This document shows positions 1 to 11,786 of a stretch of 64,000 nucleotides of DNA, in pieces. The translations under genes were made by a program, and so were the position numbers. Below the pieces are notes generated by a model that was not told the DNA's origin, did not search any database, and saw only the letters and a list, made by a program, of their open reading frames with translations. The stretch's first letter is position 1. Each line of letters starts with the position of its first letter. The stretch comes from Saururus chinensis (taxonomy: Eukaryota; Streptophyta; Magnoliopsida; Piperales; Saururaceae), in the NCBI GenBank assembly GCA_035235625.1, contig CP141148.1:30319057-30383056 (forward strand). The letters run 5' to 3'.

Positions 1-1857
1 CTCAGCCGGCCACAAGACGTCGAAATCGGCCGTGGACAACACCCAATGGCGACGATCTCGCATCAAAATGGGCCCACATAAGGGCGGAGAGCGTGGGGCA
101 ACGCTCGAGAACAAAGGAGAGGTGGAGGACGGCTCTGTGTCAACTCCAATAGGTGGCCAAGCTATCCGATGATCGGGCGGCGCAAAAGCGGCACCTAAGC
201 CCAAAAGCACACACGTGGCCACATGCACACACGGCCCAAAGGGCGGGGGAGAGGGCTGAAAAGGGGCGACCCAAGGCCCACAAAAGCCAACAGGGCTAAG
301 GCCCTAGCGGTGGCCAATCTAAGCGGCGACATCGCCGATCGCCACCCACAACCAATACCCATGGTGCGGGTAGCTGTGCATCTCGCATGACAGAGAGCAG
401 GGGGAGGGTTCAGGGTCGAGCAAAGGCCACGAGGCCGTCACTAGCCAAGGCCTATGCAGGTGATCTTGTCCACCTTTTGTCAAGGTAAGTTATACAAACT
501 CTTGCTAGAGGCCATCCGGTACCGATGGCGTAAAATGGGCAAGAAGGGTCAACGGGCACAATATGTCGGTGAGCGGAACTAATTGCGGCTATAGGCCACA
601 AGGAAGGGCACAGGTCAGAGGCAATAACACCGGGTTAGGTGGGGCCAAGCTAGGGTGACCCACTGGTGTCACTAGGCCGGGGCGGAGCCAGACAAAGATC
701 CGCTAAATCAAATCCGGCATCCGACTGATAGTGTTAGTCACACGGTCTAAAACAGACGTAGACCAAAAATGGGGGACGCCCAGACTAAGCAAAGGACAGA
801 CGGAGGCTGAACCGGTCCAGGTGGGGCTATCCCAAGACCGGGGCGGAGCCCACGGTGGTCAAGTCACCCTCACCCGCCAACGATGGTGGTGCTAACTCAC
901 TGGAAAATCCACCCGCAGTATGGCGCAAATCGGACTGGGCGGAGTAGAGGACGACAGAGGAGGTGGAACCGGGCTAGATGGAGTGGTCCATAGCCTTCGC
1001 CGGACCAAGGCGAGGCTGGAAAGAGGTCAAGACGATCGTGGCTCGCCGCCGGCGGCCTCCGTTTCAACAACACACATCGCCGGCGGAAACAGAGCAGGGG
1101 AAACAACAACTGGGGCGGCGGAGCAGAGGTCCCATGGGCCACAAGGAGTGTCCTCCCGCCGTCGCCGGCCTAGGGCGGAACCGTGGGCGACTGTATGGCC
1201 CTTGCCGGCCCACGACAGTGGCGGAATCAAATCAAAATAGAGGGGCGGAAAACAGAGGCTGAAGGGGAAAATGGAGCGGGACGGCGGTGGAGGCCGAGTG
1301 GGGCCGGGAGAGGTGTCCTCCCACTGTCGCCGGCCCAGGGCGGAACCATGGGCGGCCGGCCGGCCCTCGCCGGCCCACAGCTGCGGCAGAATCAAAAGAA
1401 ACAGTGGGGAGAGGGCAAACCGGGGGAGGAGGCGGCGCGGTCGTAGGCAGCCGGGGCGGTGGCCCCCTGGCGTCGCACCACCGGGGCGGAGCCGTTGGCG
1501 GCGGCCCTGTGGCCCACCGGCGGCAACCAGGCACAAGGAACAAACGGAAAGGGGGGGGGGGGCGGCGCACTTTTCAAAAAATCTGGATCGGGCTGAGCCC
1601 GATCTTTTGTCTATCATTCTTTTTTTTTCCACTTATGTCCCCATTACACGCGTACCTCCTATTTACGCGTTATCAGTCCAAAACTTGCGCCGAAAGTGCG
1701 CAATGAGGCCCGTAGCCTACGACGAAGCCTACGGGTAAAAATACAGGAGAAAATATAAAAATACACATACACTGAAGCATCACATTTTCCCACCAAAAAT
1801 GACCAAAAAAATAGCAGAAAAATCCCAGAAAATCGTAAAAAAATCAGGGACCTTACA
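1..1857 (-). repeat. LTR family A fragment (5' part of a long gypsy-type LTR)
   Basis: Read on the minus strand, the sequence starting at 1857 (TGTAAGGTCCCTGATTTTT) matches the start of the 4.8-kb LTR at 57218 on the plus strand. The match runs to the window edge: the segment at 1-160 pairs clearly with 58450-58605, sharing blocks such as GGAGTTGACACA and CTCTCCGCCCTTATGTG. The copy is cut by the window start, so its 3' end is not seen. The GC-rich part (900-1600) is open in several frames on both strands, but that is base composition, with no recognisable protein. It abuts a different LTR (family B) exactly at 1857/1858 and probably inserted into it. Confidence 0.75.
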
Positions 1858-3664
1858 TGAGCAAATGATGAGTAAGTCTATACATAAGTAAACATACTCA
1901 AATCAGTCCACATGTGTATAAAACATAGTCCATTTATGTCAAATAAAATTATATAAGTCTATGAAAAAGTGTATATAAATGATAGTGTTCAAACCTAAAC
2001 TAAAATATGTGAAACATGGACAAGCTATAATCAATAATATATATGCAAGCATCCATCCTTAATTATAGTCCTATCTAACTGAAATAATGGAGTAAACATG
2101 TAGAAAACATTGAAATACGAGTTCAAGACAAATATGTCATTATGTTAGACCTAGACAAGTATAAACATACTCATACTTAAACTTAAATCATGTAAACATA
2201 ATTCACCCTAAATCAATATAATCTTGTACAAACATATATACATAACTATGGTTAAAACCTACTAGAATCATCAAGTAAATTATGAAGAAGTCATCAAACA
2301 TTGATTTAAAACATGTAGAATATCATATTAAAAATAAACAAGTATAGTCCTAATCATGCTTGAGCTAAATCATAATTTAAAGATAGTTTTCATGTAATCA
2401 AAATAGCAATTTAGGTAATACTAACTCATTTTAGTCATAAGGAATTAGATTTATAAGAAGAGAACAAGAAATGACCAAAATACACAAAATATGCTAAGGC
2501 ACCAAAACTACTGTTTGGTCGTTCGAACGTTTGACTATTCGATCAGGCAAAAAGGCCATTCGAGCGCCCTTCTGGTCCGTTCAATTGCCCTTCACAATCC
2601 ACTTTTTGCCCATTTCATAATTCATTTTCAACCTTCCAAAATTCAAACTGAAAACATTCAAAAAATTAAGATAAATTCCAAAATCACCATGGAACATCAT
2701 AATATCAAAATCTAACCATAAAACACAATAGATCTAATCATTTTCTTGCTTAACCATAAGAAAATAGTTACAAATAACATGTTTTTAACAAATCACTGTT
2801 AAAGCACAAAATGAACCAAGAACCCACATAGATCTAAAATCATGTCATCCAATGGATAAAACCACACAATAAAAAACTCTCTTACCTTTATAAAGCCCTT
2901 TGATCTACGAATAAGCTTCAATCCTAAAAAAATCCTACCAAAAAATTAGAGTTTTTATTAAAACTTAATTAAAATCAACTAATAGGCTCAAATTAACTTA
3001 AAAATTGGTAGATCTAAAATATCCTTTAGTTAAAAATGAAAATCACCCATTTAGGGTTTTTAATCAAAATTTAAAATAATATTTTAAATAGAAGAAAATA
3101 AGAATCAAATTGGTAAAAATGAAGATAATAATGATTAAGACCAAAATCAAAAGATTATGGGTGATTAGGGTAAGAAAACACACCTTAATATATTTTTTCT
3201 TTTTGGGAAATAAGGGTAGAGCACGTCCTTCTCCCTTATATAGCCCTTCCCCAATTGGGTAAGTAGCTAGGGTTTTTCCTTACATAATAAGGTTTTGGGT
3301 TAGGTTTATAAACTGTTGGGCTTTAAAATAGGGTAAAAAAGCCCTATGTGGCTGATTATGGTTATTTTAAGGCTAAAAGAAAATTTAATAATTCCAAAAC
3401 CTATTTAAATAGAATAATAGGAGTTTAGAGGGTTAAGTGCGTTGCACGCCGTCCAATGTGGAAGAGGGGCCCATGGCGGGGTCCACACCCTTAATTATGG
3501 AAAAATTCCATAAAATTTATAAAAATTTGATAATTTAATTTTAACATTAAAACTTATAAAAATAAAATTAAACCTAAAAATCAAATCAAAATAGGCAAAC
3601 AAGAAAAACCATACAAATATACATAATTAAAAAAAAAATTAAACCGGCTTAAAGTTAGAGATCT
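1858..3664 (-). repeat. LTR family B fragment
   Basis: AT-rich DNA matching 28200-29824 and 41000-42608 in the same orientation. Shared blocks include AATCAGTCC, then ACATAGTCC and GACAAATAAAAT, plus the end block AGAGATCTT near 3655. On the minus strand this end would be the 5' start of the LTR. The distal half is missing because the family A LTR replaces it at 1857. No pol sequence adjoins it, so this is a truncated or solo LTR. The small open frame at 2491-2715 lies in this repeat and resembles no protein I know. Confidence 0.65.
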
Positions 3665-5388
3665 TCCAATAGGCATGTTCTATGAAAACACAAGTTACTT
3701 AACATCTCAAAGAATTATGTCCAACAATCTAGAGCAAAGCATATCGACATTCATCATAATTTTATTTGAGAATTGGTTGAGAAGAAAACTATTGTTCTAG
3801 AACATGTCTCAACTGAGAATCAACTTACTAATATTATGACCAAACTTTGGCCGCCTTAAAAATTTCTAATTTGAGGAGAGCCATTGGACATTATACCATA
3901 TGTTAAGTGTACATTTGGTCATATGTGTCAAGCTACTTACTTTGGTAAACAAAACAATGTACAAGTGATATGTAATTTGAGTCATAAATTTGTTACTCAA
4001 AATGAAGTAGAACTTGAAGACTTCGTATTTTGATAGATAAAATACACACAAGCACGTTACATACAGACACTTTGGAATGACAAGGTTTATCATATGAGAG
4101 TACAAGGATGAGATAAATAAAAATTGTAAAAGTTTGAAAAAAAATTTCATTAGTAATCGATCGTTTTAGAACATGCAATTGATCAACAATGGACAATTTT
4201 TACATATAATATTAGTAGAGTTTGCCATAGATTGAACTAAGTGGTGTGATAGATCATTTCGAGACCAGTAGGTAGATTGATCATTTGGAAGGGTTGTGCG
4301 ATTGATTGCTGAGGATACTATAAGTGGTGTTGTGATATTTATGGCAAAGCGATCAATTAGCACAGTAGGGCAATCAAATAGATGTTAGTGATTTTACCTA
4401 AAAGAGGACATTTTGGTGAAAATCATTTCCTATTGAAAGTTTACTACCTAAACCAACTTGAGGCTCTATATAAAGGGTGGTTGGATATAGTAAAACACAA
4501 GTGGAAGCCAAAAAAATTTAAAGAAATTTTGTGATTTCTATCTAGGGTGTTCTGAGAGACTTGTGAGGAGAGGTTGCTTCCATGGCTATTTAGCTTTGAG
4601 AGAGAGTTCTATTTAGCTGGCACACTTTTATTGGTAGGTTAATTCATCCCTCGTCTAAAACTTTGCTGGCACACTTTCAATGGGAAGTTTGGGCATGGAT
4701 AGGAAAAATGATTGAAGTGAAATAAACTCTAAATGAAGAGATGGGTCCAAACCAGGTCTAGGCCACATTACCAAACACGACTTGGGCATTTAATTGGATG
4801 AAAATATCCAAATTTTTGGAAAGGGAGCCATAATCAAATTTTTTTTAAAATTGATGGCCGTGGAAGCTCTGATTTGGCGGCAAATTTTTGAGTTTTTGTT
4901 GCTCACTTAATGGAGTTTTCGAGTTTCAATCTGGCCGAAAAATGCAACAAAACCTTCGACCCGCCAACCCATTCATGATAAGAAGTGTTTGAGTTTTATG
5001 GACTATATCTTGTGGACTACATTTGTTTTGATAAGATTAAAAGCTTTTCTTGGATTGGAAATTGTAGCTTTCATAGCTAGAGGCATTTGATGCGTTTGTC
5101 GGAGCATTTGGTATACATTATTTCTAGAGATGAAGAAGAATCTGCCACCAATGGTTGGATTTGGTGGTCATGGTCGAAGGAGGTGTTGATGGAGTCTCAA
5201 ATTATGGCATTTGAAGGCTGGTAGGGTTCAAAATGTAGAGAAGTTGTGCACGATGAGTAGGAAATAGTAGGATCGCCAAGTACAAGAAGACAGAAAATGG
5301 AAGTCGGCTCTATCATTCTCATTGACAACTTAAGATTCCTGAATTAAAAACCTTATGCAGTCTATAGAGAAGCACGGGAGGTAAATAG
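3665..5388. other. AT-rich intergenic DNA, no gene seen
   Basis: No convincing coding sequence on either strand. Open frames are short (under 95 codons), AT-rich and without a recognisable motif. No terminal repeats or tRNA-like structure were found. It is probably old repeat debris. Confidence 0.5.
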
Positions 5389-5659
5389 TGTAAAATAACC
5401 AAAATTTCCAAAAGCTTGAGCTATTAGGAAAGGAAAAACTTTTATTCTTATTTTGTTATAATCTAACACCATAATCACATGCAAGCATTGACCAAGCATG
5501 ACACATGAAATATAAATAGGGTATAAATGCTTCAAACGAGACTTGAACCTAGGACCTCCTGTAACCTAGAGCTTTAACACCATGTAAAATAACCAAGTTT
5601 CACAAAAGCTTAAGTTATTAGAAAAGGGAAATTTTTTATATTTCTTTTATAATCTAACA
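5389..5659 (-). mobile_element. Complete small LTR retrotransposon (SMART/TRIM type), 271 bp
   Basis: Two direct repeats, 5389-5468 (80 bp) and 5583-5659 (77 bp), share starts (TGTAAAATAACCAA) and ends (TATAATCTAACA). On the minus strand each LTR therefore begins TGTTAGATTATA and ends TTTTACA, the normal TG...CA form. The right copy is the 5' LTR and is followed at once by TGGTGTTAAAGC, close to the usual initiator-Met tRNA primer site TGGTATCAGAGC. The element is flanked by a perfect 5-bp duplication, AATAG, at 5384-5388 and 5660-5664. The internal part is only about 114 bp and cannot code. Size and layout fit the SMART class (small LTR retrotransposons). It would depend on enzymes from another element. 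Confidence 0.8.
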
Positions 5660-6777
5660 AATAGGAACTAGCAGTTAGAAGCCAAAAGCTAGACTCAGAA
5701 GGGAGACACGTACAGAGGAGCAGGGGGCTAAAGAGCAAAGCAAAAGGGAAGCTTTTTGTGCTAACTATCTTTTTAGTATTGACTATTCTTATGCTTTTTT
5801 CTTTGTATGTTAAGGCTATGGGGTCCTAATCCTCATCAAACTAAGGATGAGATGAAGGATTAATGAAGTGCTACTTATTAAAGTGGAAAATTTTAAGTTT
5901 TAGTACTCATTTACTGGATTAATCTCTTTCAATTCTACCTTGCAAGTTTTTCTTTTATTTATTGTGTCAAAGCACATTAAATCATTAGAATTATCATTGG
6001 GCATATATTCAAGCCTGTGCATGCATGTGTTAAGTATTGATCTTTGAAAGTATGAATTTAATGTCTTGGTTTATTTCTTCATATTACTTTTGTTAAAGTT
6101 ATTCATCTAGTTTCTTTATATTTTCAAATAATTATTCTTCAAAAATTTTATTTTTATAGTTAGAAGTAGCAATTAGTAATTCTAGCTTTCGATTTTCCCA
6201 TATATACAAGCATTCCCTGAGGGATCAACCTCGGGCTTACAGTGTCCTTCGCTAGTCCACTACTTGTGCCTGGATAAACAATTTTCGAGTTGCAGTATAT
6301 ACCACCTAGGCCAACTCACTCCTTCGCGGTACATAAAAAATTTAATGAGAACAAGTTGACTCAAATAACAAATATGCTAGGCTAAAGTGAAGTACATACT
6401 GAACCTTACTCAAGTTAGCACATGATTCAAACACTGATAAAAGAAAGGAAAAATTTTGTATGAGCCCGGGCTCACACATGTCAACGTGAGCCCAACAAGG
6501 GAGTAGAAACCAATCTGTCTAAGTCACGTGCTCTGTCAAATCGAAATTTAACCACGCACGATTCATGAGCCCCTTATAAATAGGGCTCTAAAACAAAATA
6601 ACTATAGTGAATTAGACAGGGTAACTGTATCTTTCAGCAAAAAAGGAATTAAAAGACAGTGATCAGATTACATATCCTTATTTTACTACCAAAAGGCTGT
6701 TACAGCCTCGTAATTGTGATCATCACTACCCAAAAATAATTAATGCTAGGGTAAAAATTTGGGATGCTTGTGGTAAG
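5660..6777. other. Intergenic DNA downstream of the SCPL gene, with retroelement-like debris
   Basis: No gene seen. Around 6210-6310 the sequence (GAGGGATCAACC, then CCACTACTTGTGCC) resembles the 5' untranslated part of some plant gypsy elements, and a similar scrap lies at 35800-35880. The last 150-200 bp before 6778 probably include the 3' untranslated region of the minus-strand SCPL gene, but no single polyadenylation signal stands out. Confidence 0.4.
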
Positions 6778-8004
6778 TTACAAAGAAGTGTGAGAGAGCC
6801 ATCTTTTGATCATATTAAAGCATTCCTTAGGCTTCCACTCTGGAGCTGTGTGACCTCCACCCTGCATACAATGATTACTAACTGAGACCAGAAACATATT
6901 TTGTTTGTTAAGTCCTCATTGCATGTTCTCTCGACAGGCTTACTTGTCTAAGCCTTAATAGAAAACATGATAGCATATCTGTTGGTAGTTCCCTGGATAT
7001 TTAGTAACTGAAACATTATACATATGTTAAATTAACTTCGACTGAAGTGCTTATTACCTTTATAGTTGCAAATGTCAAATTATTGGAGTATTCCCTCGTG
7101 AACCTGTTCAAGAATTTAGTCACAAAATTGAATATTTTCCATCATCTGTTCAAGCTTTAGAGGCTATGGGAATGAGATGAAATTGAGTTTGTGAACAATT
7201 TGGTCTTACCCAGCAACTTGGGCATCAACTGACCATGGCCGCCACTGGTCAATGATGGAGTAATTGAGAGATCTAATCCATGCTTGAGTTCCTAAAGGCG
7301 GTATGACCATGTCATGATCACCACTTAACAAAGAGAAGCGTGAATTAGTATATAGCGAGAAGCTTGAGCCTCCATGGCCCATGTCCTTACTAGTAGTGTA
7401 CTGGTTGGTTAGAGTTAAAATTTGAGCAAATCAAAACACGTTGTCAAATTTGCTCCTTAATAGCAATAATTTAATTTTTCCATTAGAATTGCTCATAATC
7501 CTTTACGGTTTATAAATTTTCCTATATGTTTTATTTCATTGCAACTTAGTTGTAACTATAGTTATTTTGTAGTGGAAAATAATTATGTTAAGCTTATTTT
7601 TTGTCCCCCTAACTAAAAATCCTGCATCCACCACTCTAGCGAGTTCATTGTCAAGAAAAACAAGGAAACATTCTAAACACAGATTTCACCTGTATATAAG
7701 AGCTCGAAAGCCTCTGCTGGTAATCTTTTTGTGATATTCCGTGACACTGGGCACATTGCTCTTGTACTTTATGTCGGAATTGCATCTCTTCCATTCTTTT
7801 ATTGTCCCCTGTTTGCAAGAACAATTTCCCTTGTTACACTTAGAACAATGATTCGTCCTATAGATGTTTGAAGCAGCTACCTTTCGTATATGGAGAGCTT
7901 CCCTAACACTATAATTGTTTGCCCAGAATCGGGAGAGATAATAGTCATAATTCTGCAAGGAAAGTAAGATTATGGGCACACACAAGCGAGCGAGCGAGCG
8001 AGAG

Positions 8005-8073
<69 letters not shown>

Positions 8074-10859
8074 CTGCAGGAAAAATCAGGAACAGATGCA
8101 TCTTTGAGAATCTCTTCAAGGTATCTTCTAGCACCTCCCATTAGTCCTGGCTTTGGAGAAGCAACAGCACATACAGGTTCCAAAATATGACCTGGATTGA
8201 TTCCTGCAAGGCACTGTGGAAAGCAACTGGTGCCACCTCATTAACCATTTTAAGCATAGCACTTTAAATGGAAGAGGATTAAGTAACTCACCTCAGTTAC
8301 TGCCGCCATTGCTTCTGCACACTCTAGATTTTCTAAATTGGTATAATTTCCATTGCAACTTGTTGCAGCAGCCTGAGAATCCATTTTGTCATTATCTCAA
8401 ATCACCTCTGTACTTCTTTAACTTACTGAATTTAAATTACCAAAATTTTCAGGAAACATATTAACCTGGTAGAGTTCATCTGATATAAGTCCCATTCCAT
8501 GTGAAAATGGTACTACTGAACCTTGATCATCGATATTCAAATCCGTCAATGGGTTTCCAAGGATATAACCCTGAGATTAATTTCCATAGAATTAACATTT
8601 TCATAAGATTGAATATACCCATTTCATTCAATTATGAATTCTCTGTTCTCAATTATTCAACAGAACTTATAATGCATAATGCACCTACCGTAAGGTTTAA
8701 GCGAGGCTCCAACCCAGCTTCAACTCCTACGTTGCCGAGATCAGATTACATAGGTGAAAGAGGTATAAACAAACAAGTAGTGAAGAGATAATATAGACTT
8801 GATCTTAGCCAAAAGATAGAGAAATGTATAACAACTCCCTTTGTCCCACTTTAATAGTTCTAATTAGAAAAAAAATGATCAGTTCATTTTGGTTTTCTAA
8901 TTAGGACTATTAAAGAGGGATGGATTGAGTAGAGATTTTTTAAATCTTCTTATTGGAAGCTGACAGCGTCAACATGCAACACTTTTCTACCTTACTCTAT
9001 TTAATCTGGTTCTAGGAATCATCACTTTGAAGAGAACTGCTTTTTTTTTTTGGTTTTGAAAGATTTAAGTAACTGCTAGAGAATATGTTTAAAATTGATT
9101 AGATAGCTTGATATCTTTGATATAGAAATTGGGTATTTCCTTGGTGTGAATATTTTTGTTTAACTCGCATAATTTGTAGATAACAGAAAACCGCGAATCA
9201 CTTGAAATAATAAAGAAAACATCTGTACCAGTCAAGAGATCGAAAGTGATGATGGGGACAAAGATGCCAGAATATGAATCACCAGAAATGTAGAGTGGAT
9301 TGGAAAGGAACTTGGGGTGACCAATCAACCACTACAGCATGAACAAGTTATCATGTAAATAGCTATCAAGGACCTGCAACAGGTTTTCTGTACAATTCTC
9401 AATCAGTTACCTTTCTTACAAACTGGTGCACTAGTTTAGCCACGCTTAGGTCTCCCAACATGTAATCATGGATGCCACTTGCATATGAAAATCCGGATCC
9501 CGCAGGTGAATCAAGAAATATGATGCTAGCTACCTGAAAACTTTCTGATATTACATATTGTAGCAAGTGACTAAATGGGAAGCAAGATGCTAATGTGTTT
9601 GATACCTTTGTCCATGAGTACGGGTTCAGTTTCATTGTTGGTAAGCTGCCATTGTACCTCACTTTGTTAAATGTCAAGGGGCCTACAAGACATCGGCAAA
9701 AAGACACTGGGATATATGACATTTGCCTTCAAAATGCCTAAATTTATGAGATCACTTCTATCTGTTTCTCTACAATTTGATTGTCATTTGTTCATGATCT
9801 TCACCTTAATTTAGACCCAGTTTTATCACCTTCTATAATCCTTATGAGCTAAAAGGCTATTAGCCTAATGCACTGAGCTCAAACAGTTAACACAGATAAG
9901 CTTTTCTCCCCTATGACTTGTGCACTACGAGCATGACATTGTCGTATACCTGTCTTCACATTACAAAGAAACTTACTTAAACCATTAATAGTACTCCCTC
10001 TGTCCCATATTAATTGTTACATTTGGCTTTTCAGAATGCACTAATTTTAGTTCATTTTCAAAAACCCATTGAAGCTATTAATGTGGGACGGAGGGAATAT
10101 AATTGTTATTGTAATTTTGTTCAATCTTTTCCTTTACAGCATATATCATTCTACAGGGAGTTCAATTTTCCATAGCAAATATCCTACAAAAACCAATAGG
10201 ATCAAAAGGCGACTCCTTTATAGCTCTCAGATCAGAGATTTGCATCGGTTAAATCCACATAGAGGTTTTTTGATACCTTATTACCACATCGGAGACCAGA
10301 CAATAATAACTTTCTTGAAATCTAACTATGTGGATTAATGACAATAAAGAAGTAAAATAAAGTGATGTAATTAAACAGGAACAGCCACTTGCATACCGAT
10401 TTCAAACAAGAAGCCAGACAGTGCAGAGCAGCCAGGACCACCAGTCAGCCAGACAAGGAGCGGGTCCTCTCTGGGATTCTGCTCAGACTCCACAAAGTAG
10501 TAAAACAGCTGAAACTCGTCAAGCTCTCCCACTCCCACGTACCTGTAACCACTCCCCTTTCCCGTTACTTCAATGAAAACAATGGCAAAGAGCTAAATGA
10601 TAACTAGATAGAGAACAAGCAAAAATGAATATTGTGGGTCTTACCCAGTCTCCATTTGGAATGGAAGTGGCCCATCAAAGCCCGGAAGGGAAGCGACACA
10701 CCTGCCGAAATCTTGGGCTGCATATGCAGCACTATTACATGCAGTAGAGTTGAAGAAGATGATCAGACAGAGAGACGTGAAAGAAAGTAGCATCTTTGGA
10801 GCTGACGATCCAATGGCTCGTAAATGTTGAAGTTGGATCTCCATGACCTGTGGGAGCAT
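6778..10859 (-). CDS. Serine carboxypeptidase-like protein, clade IA (probable acyltransferase), 14 exons
   Basis: Exons (plus coordinates, in gene order): 10645-10859, 10397-10542, 9606-9682, 9411-9533, 9229-9331, 8689-8726, 8466-8570, 8292-8372, 8073-8213, 7881-7952, 7690-7808, 7210-7323, 7058-7103, 6778-6861. All introns are GT-AG and all phases agree: 1464 nt, 487 aa, no internal stop. Motifs: hydrophobic signal-anchor region about residues 23-45; oxyanion motif WLTGGPGCS at 103; GDSYSG with catalytic Ser206; GDHDM (catalytic Asp) at 408-412; [11 protein letters not shown] with His464. WLTGG rather than WLNGG, and [15 protein letters not shown], are typical of clade IA, which moves acyl groups from 1-O-acyl-glucoses in the vacuole. 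Whether it acts as acyltransferase or peptidase cannot be told from sequence. The start is the first ATG after a TATA-like site. Met23 (10793) directly heads the signal peptide and may be the true start. Introns carry two Stowaway MITEs, a U2 fragment and a GA repeat. Confidence 0.9.
7985..8072. repeat. (GA)n microsatellite at the SCPL intron 9 donor
   Basis: An (AG) run of roughly 35 units, preceded by GAGC units. On the gene (minus) strand it is a CT run that starts right at the GT donor after exon 9 (8073). The donor therefore reads AGA|GTCTCTCT. Repeat-length change would alter the intron only. Confidence 0.9.
8785..8829 (-). pseudogene. Truncated U2 snRNA 5' fragment in SCPL intron 5
   Basis: On the minus strand from 8829 the sequence opens ATACATTTCTC and contains CTTTTGGCTAAGATCAAGT, the strongly conserved 5' part of U2 snRNA. 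Similarity fades after about 45 nt. The branch-point pairing segment (normally GUAGUA) reads CTATAT here, and no Sm site or 3' stem-loops follow. It is a dead 5' fragment, not a working snRNA gene. It lies within the intron between SCPL exons 5 and 6, in the same orientation as the gene. Confidence 0.7.
8835..8929. mobile_element. Stowaway-like MITE in SCPL intron 5
   Basis: Near-perfect inverted halves: the left end opens CTCCCTTTGTCCCA and the right end closes GAGGGATGGATTGAG. The inner arms pair through TTTAATAGTTCTAATTAG. The ends are of the Stowaway (Tc1/Mariner-derived) type. The right flank keeps TA; the left flank reads AA, so the TA duplication has decayed on one side. The full-length hairpin has no coding capacity. 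Confidence 0.75.
9994..10097. mobile_element. Stowaway-like MITE in SCPL intron 2
   Basis: The left end CTCCCTCTGTCCCATATTAA is mirrored by the right end TTAATGTGGGACGGAGGGA. TA lies on both sides (9992-9993 and 10098-10099), the expected Stowaway target duplication. It sits in the largest SCPL intron (9683-10396) and does not touch the splice sites. Confidence 0.85.
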
Positions 10860-10947
10860 GGCGAGGGAAGTCCTAATAATGGCAGCTGCTGTTTGCAACT
10901 GAGGTGGTGATTTTGATACTGGGCAGCAAGCAAATTGGCAGTGATGA

Positions 10948-10957
10948 ATAATATATT
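10948..10957 (-). promoter_or_regulatory. Possible TATA box of the SCPL gene
   Basis: On the minus strand ATATATTAT lies about 90 nt before the first ATG (10859). That would place transcription start near 10920 and give a 5' leader of about 60 nt with no upstream ATG. Supported by position and sequence only. Confidence 0.35.
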
Positions 10958-10959
10958 CA

Positions 10960-11432
10960 CACGATTGACAGAAGCGTGGTAATCAAAATAGGGGGGCTTT
11001 AATATAAAAAATAAAAAGTGAAAAATAATAATGAAACATTTTTTTTGAAAGAATACAAAACTGTGAATTGTGAATGATTTCTTTACTTTTTTTATTATTT
11101 AAAAAAGAAAAGAGTTAATATGCATGTGTGATAGGCAGTTTCGGATCATGATCCGATGGCAATAAAAGTTATTTTAAAGGCGTGATGGAAATAAAAAAAA
11201 AAGCTGTTTGCCCCATATTTAGGCTGTCGCTATTTAAATTGTGCAGCCAAAGAAGCGTAAGGTGCATTTTGAATGTGTGGCACTTCTACGCATATTATAC
11301 ACGAGGCTTTTACATTGGACAAGCAGTTTCTCTTCATAATAATAACTGAATTTGATCTTGGCAAGTTAGAATGCCAATTTGCATTAGTTTATTCCCACTG
11401 TATGAATAAGCATTACATTGTCATATTATCAA
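10960..11432. other. Intergenic DNA upstream of the SCPL gene
   Basis: AT-rich DNA with homopolymer runs. It probably holds the SCPL upstream regulatory region, but no recognised element stands out. Confidence 0.35.
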
Positions 11433-11786
11433 GAATATGTTTATATGCACCCCCACTACTCCCCTAAGTACCCTAATATTTGTCCTTTACTCCATATAAA
11501 ATTTTTATAAGAACGCTGCTATTTTCCCTTCAATATAGTACCCCCCAAAAGGGCAAAAAAGATTAAAAAACCTTTATTGCTCCATTATGTGAGCTAATGG
11601 CTTTGGTTAACAAACGAATTCTGCAAGGCTGTCAAACAATTCCCTCCATTCACTGCCACTAAATGCTAGAAACCATGGAAGTCCATAAAAGCAGAGTCAC
11701 ACCATCTGCATCAAGGCAATCAAACTCCACTGATTTTAATTCTATCCCCTCTAGCCTCTATTTTATTTTACTCTACAACCAGGAAA

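Noticed and set aside
897..1738. Several overlapping open frames of 80-200 codons on both strands
   Set aside because: They lie in GC-rich LTR family A sequence, are rich in Arg, Gly and Pro in every frame, and match no protein pattern.
5460..5600. A tRNA-derived SINE, suggested by GGTTCAAGTC and GGTGTTAAAGC on the minus strand
   Set aside because: The flanking direct repeats, TG...CA ends, primer site and AATAG duplication fit a small LTR element better.
7686..8183. A 165-aa protein with a long Ser/Leu repeat
   Set aside because: It is SCPL exons 9-11 read through two introns, one of which is the CT microsatellite.
8785..8829. A working U2 snRNA gene
   Set aside because: Only the first 45 nt are present; branch-site pairing segment, Sm site and 3' stems are missing.
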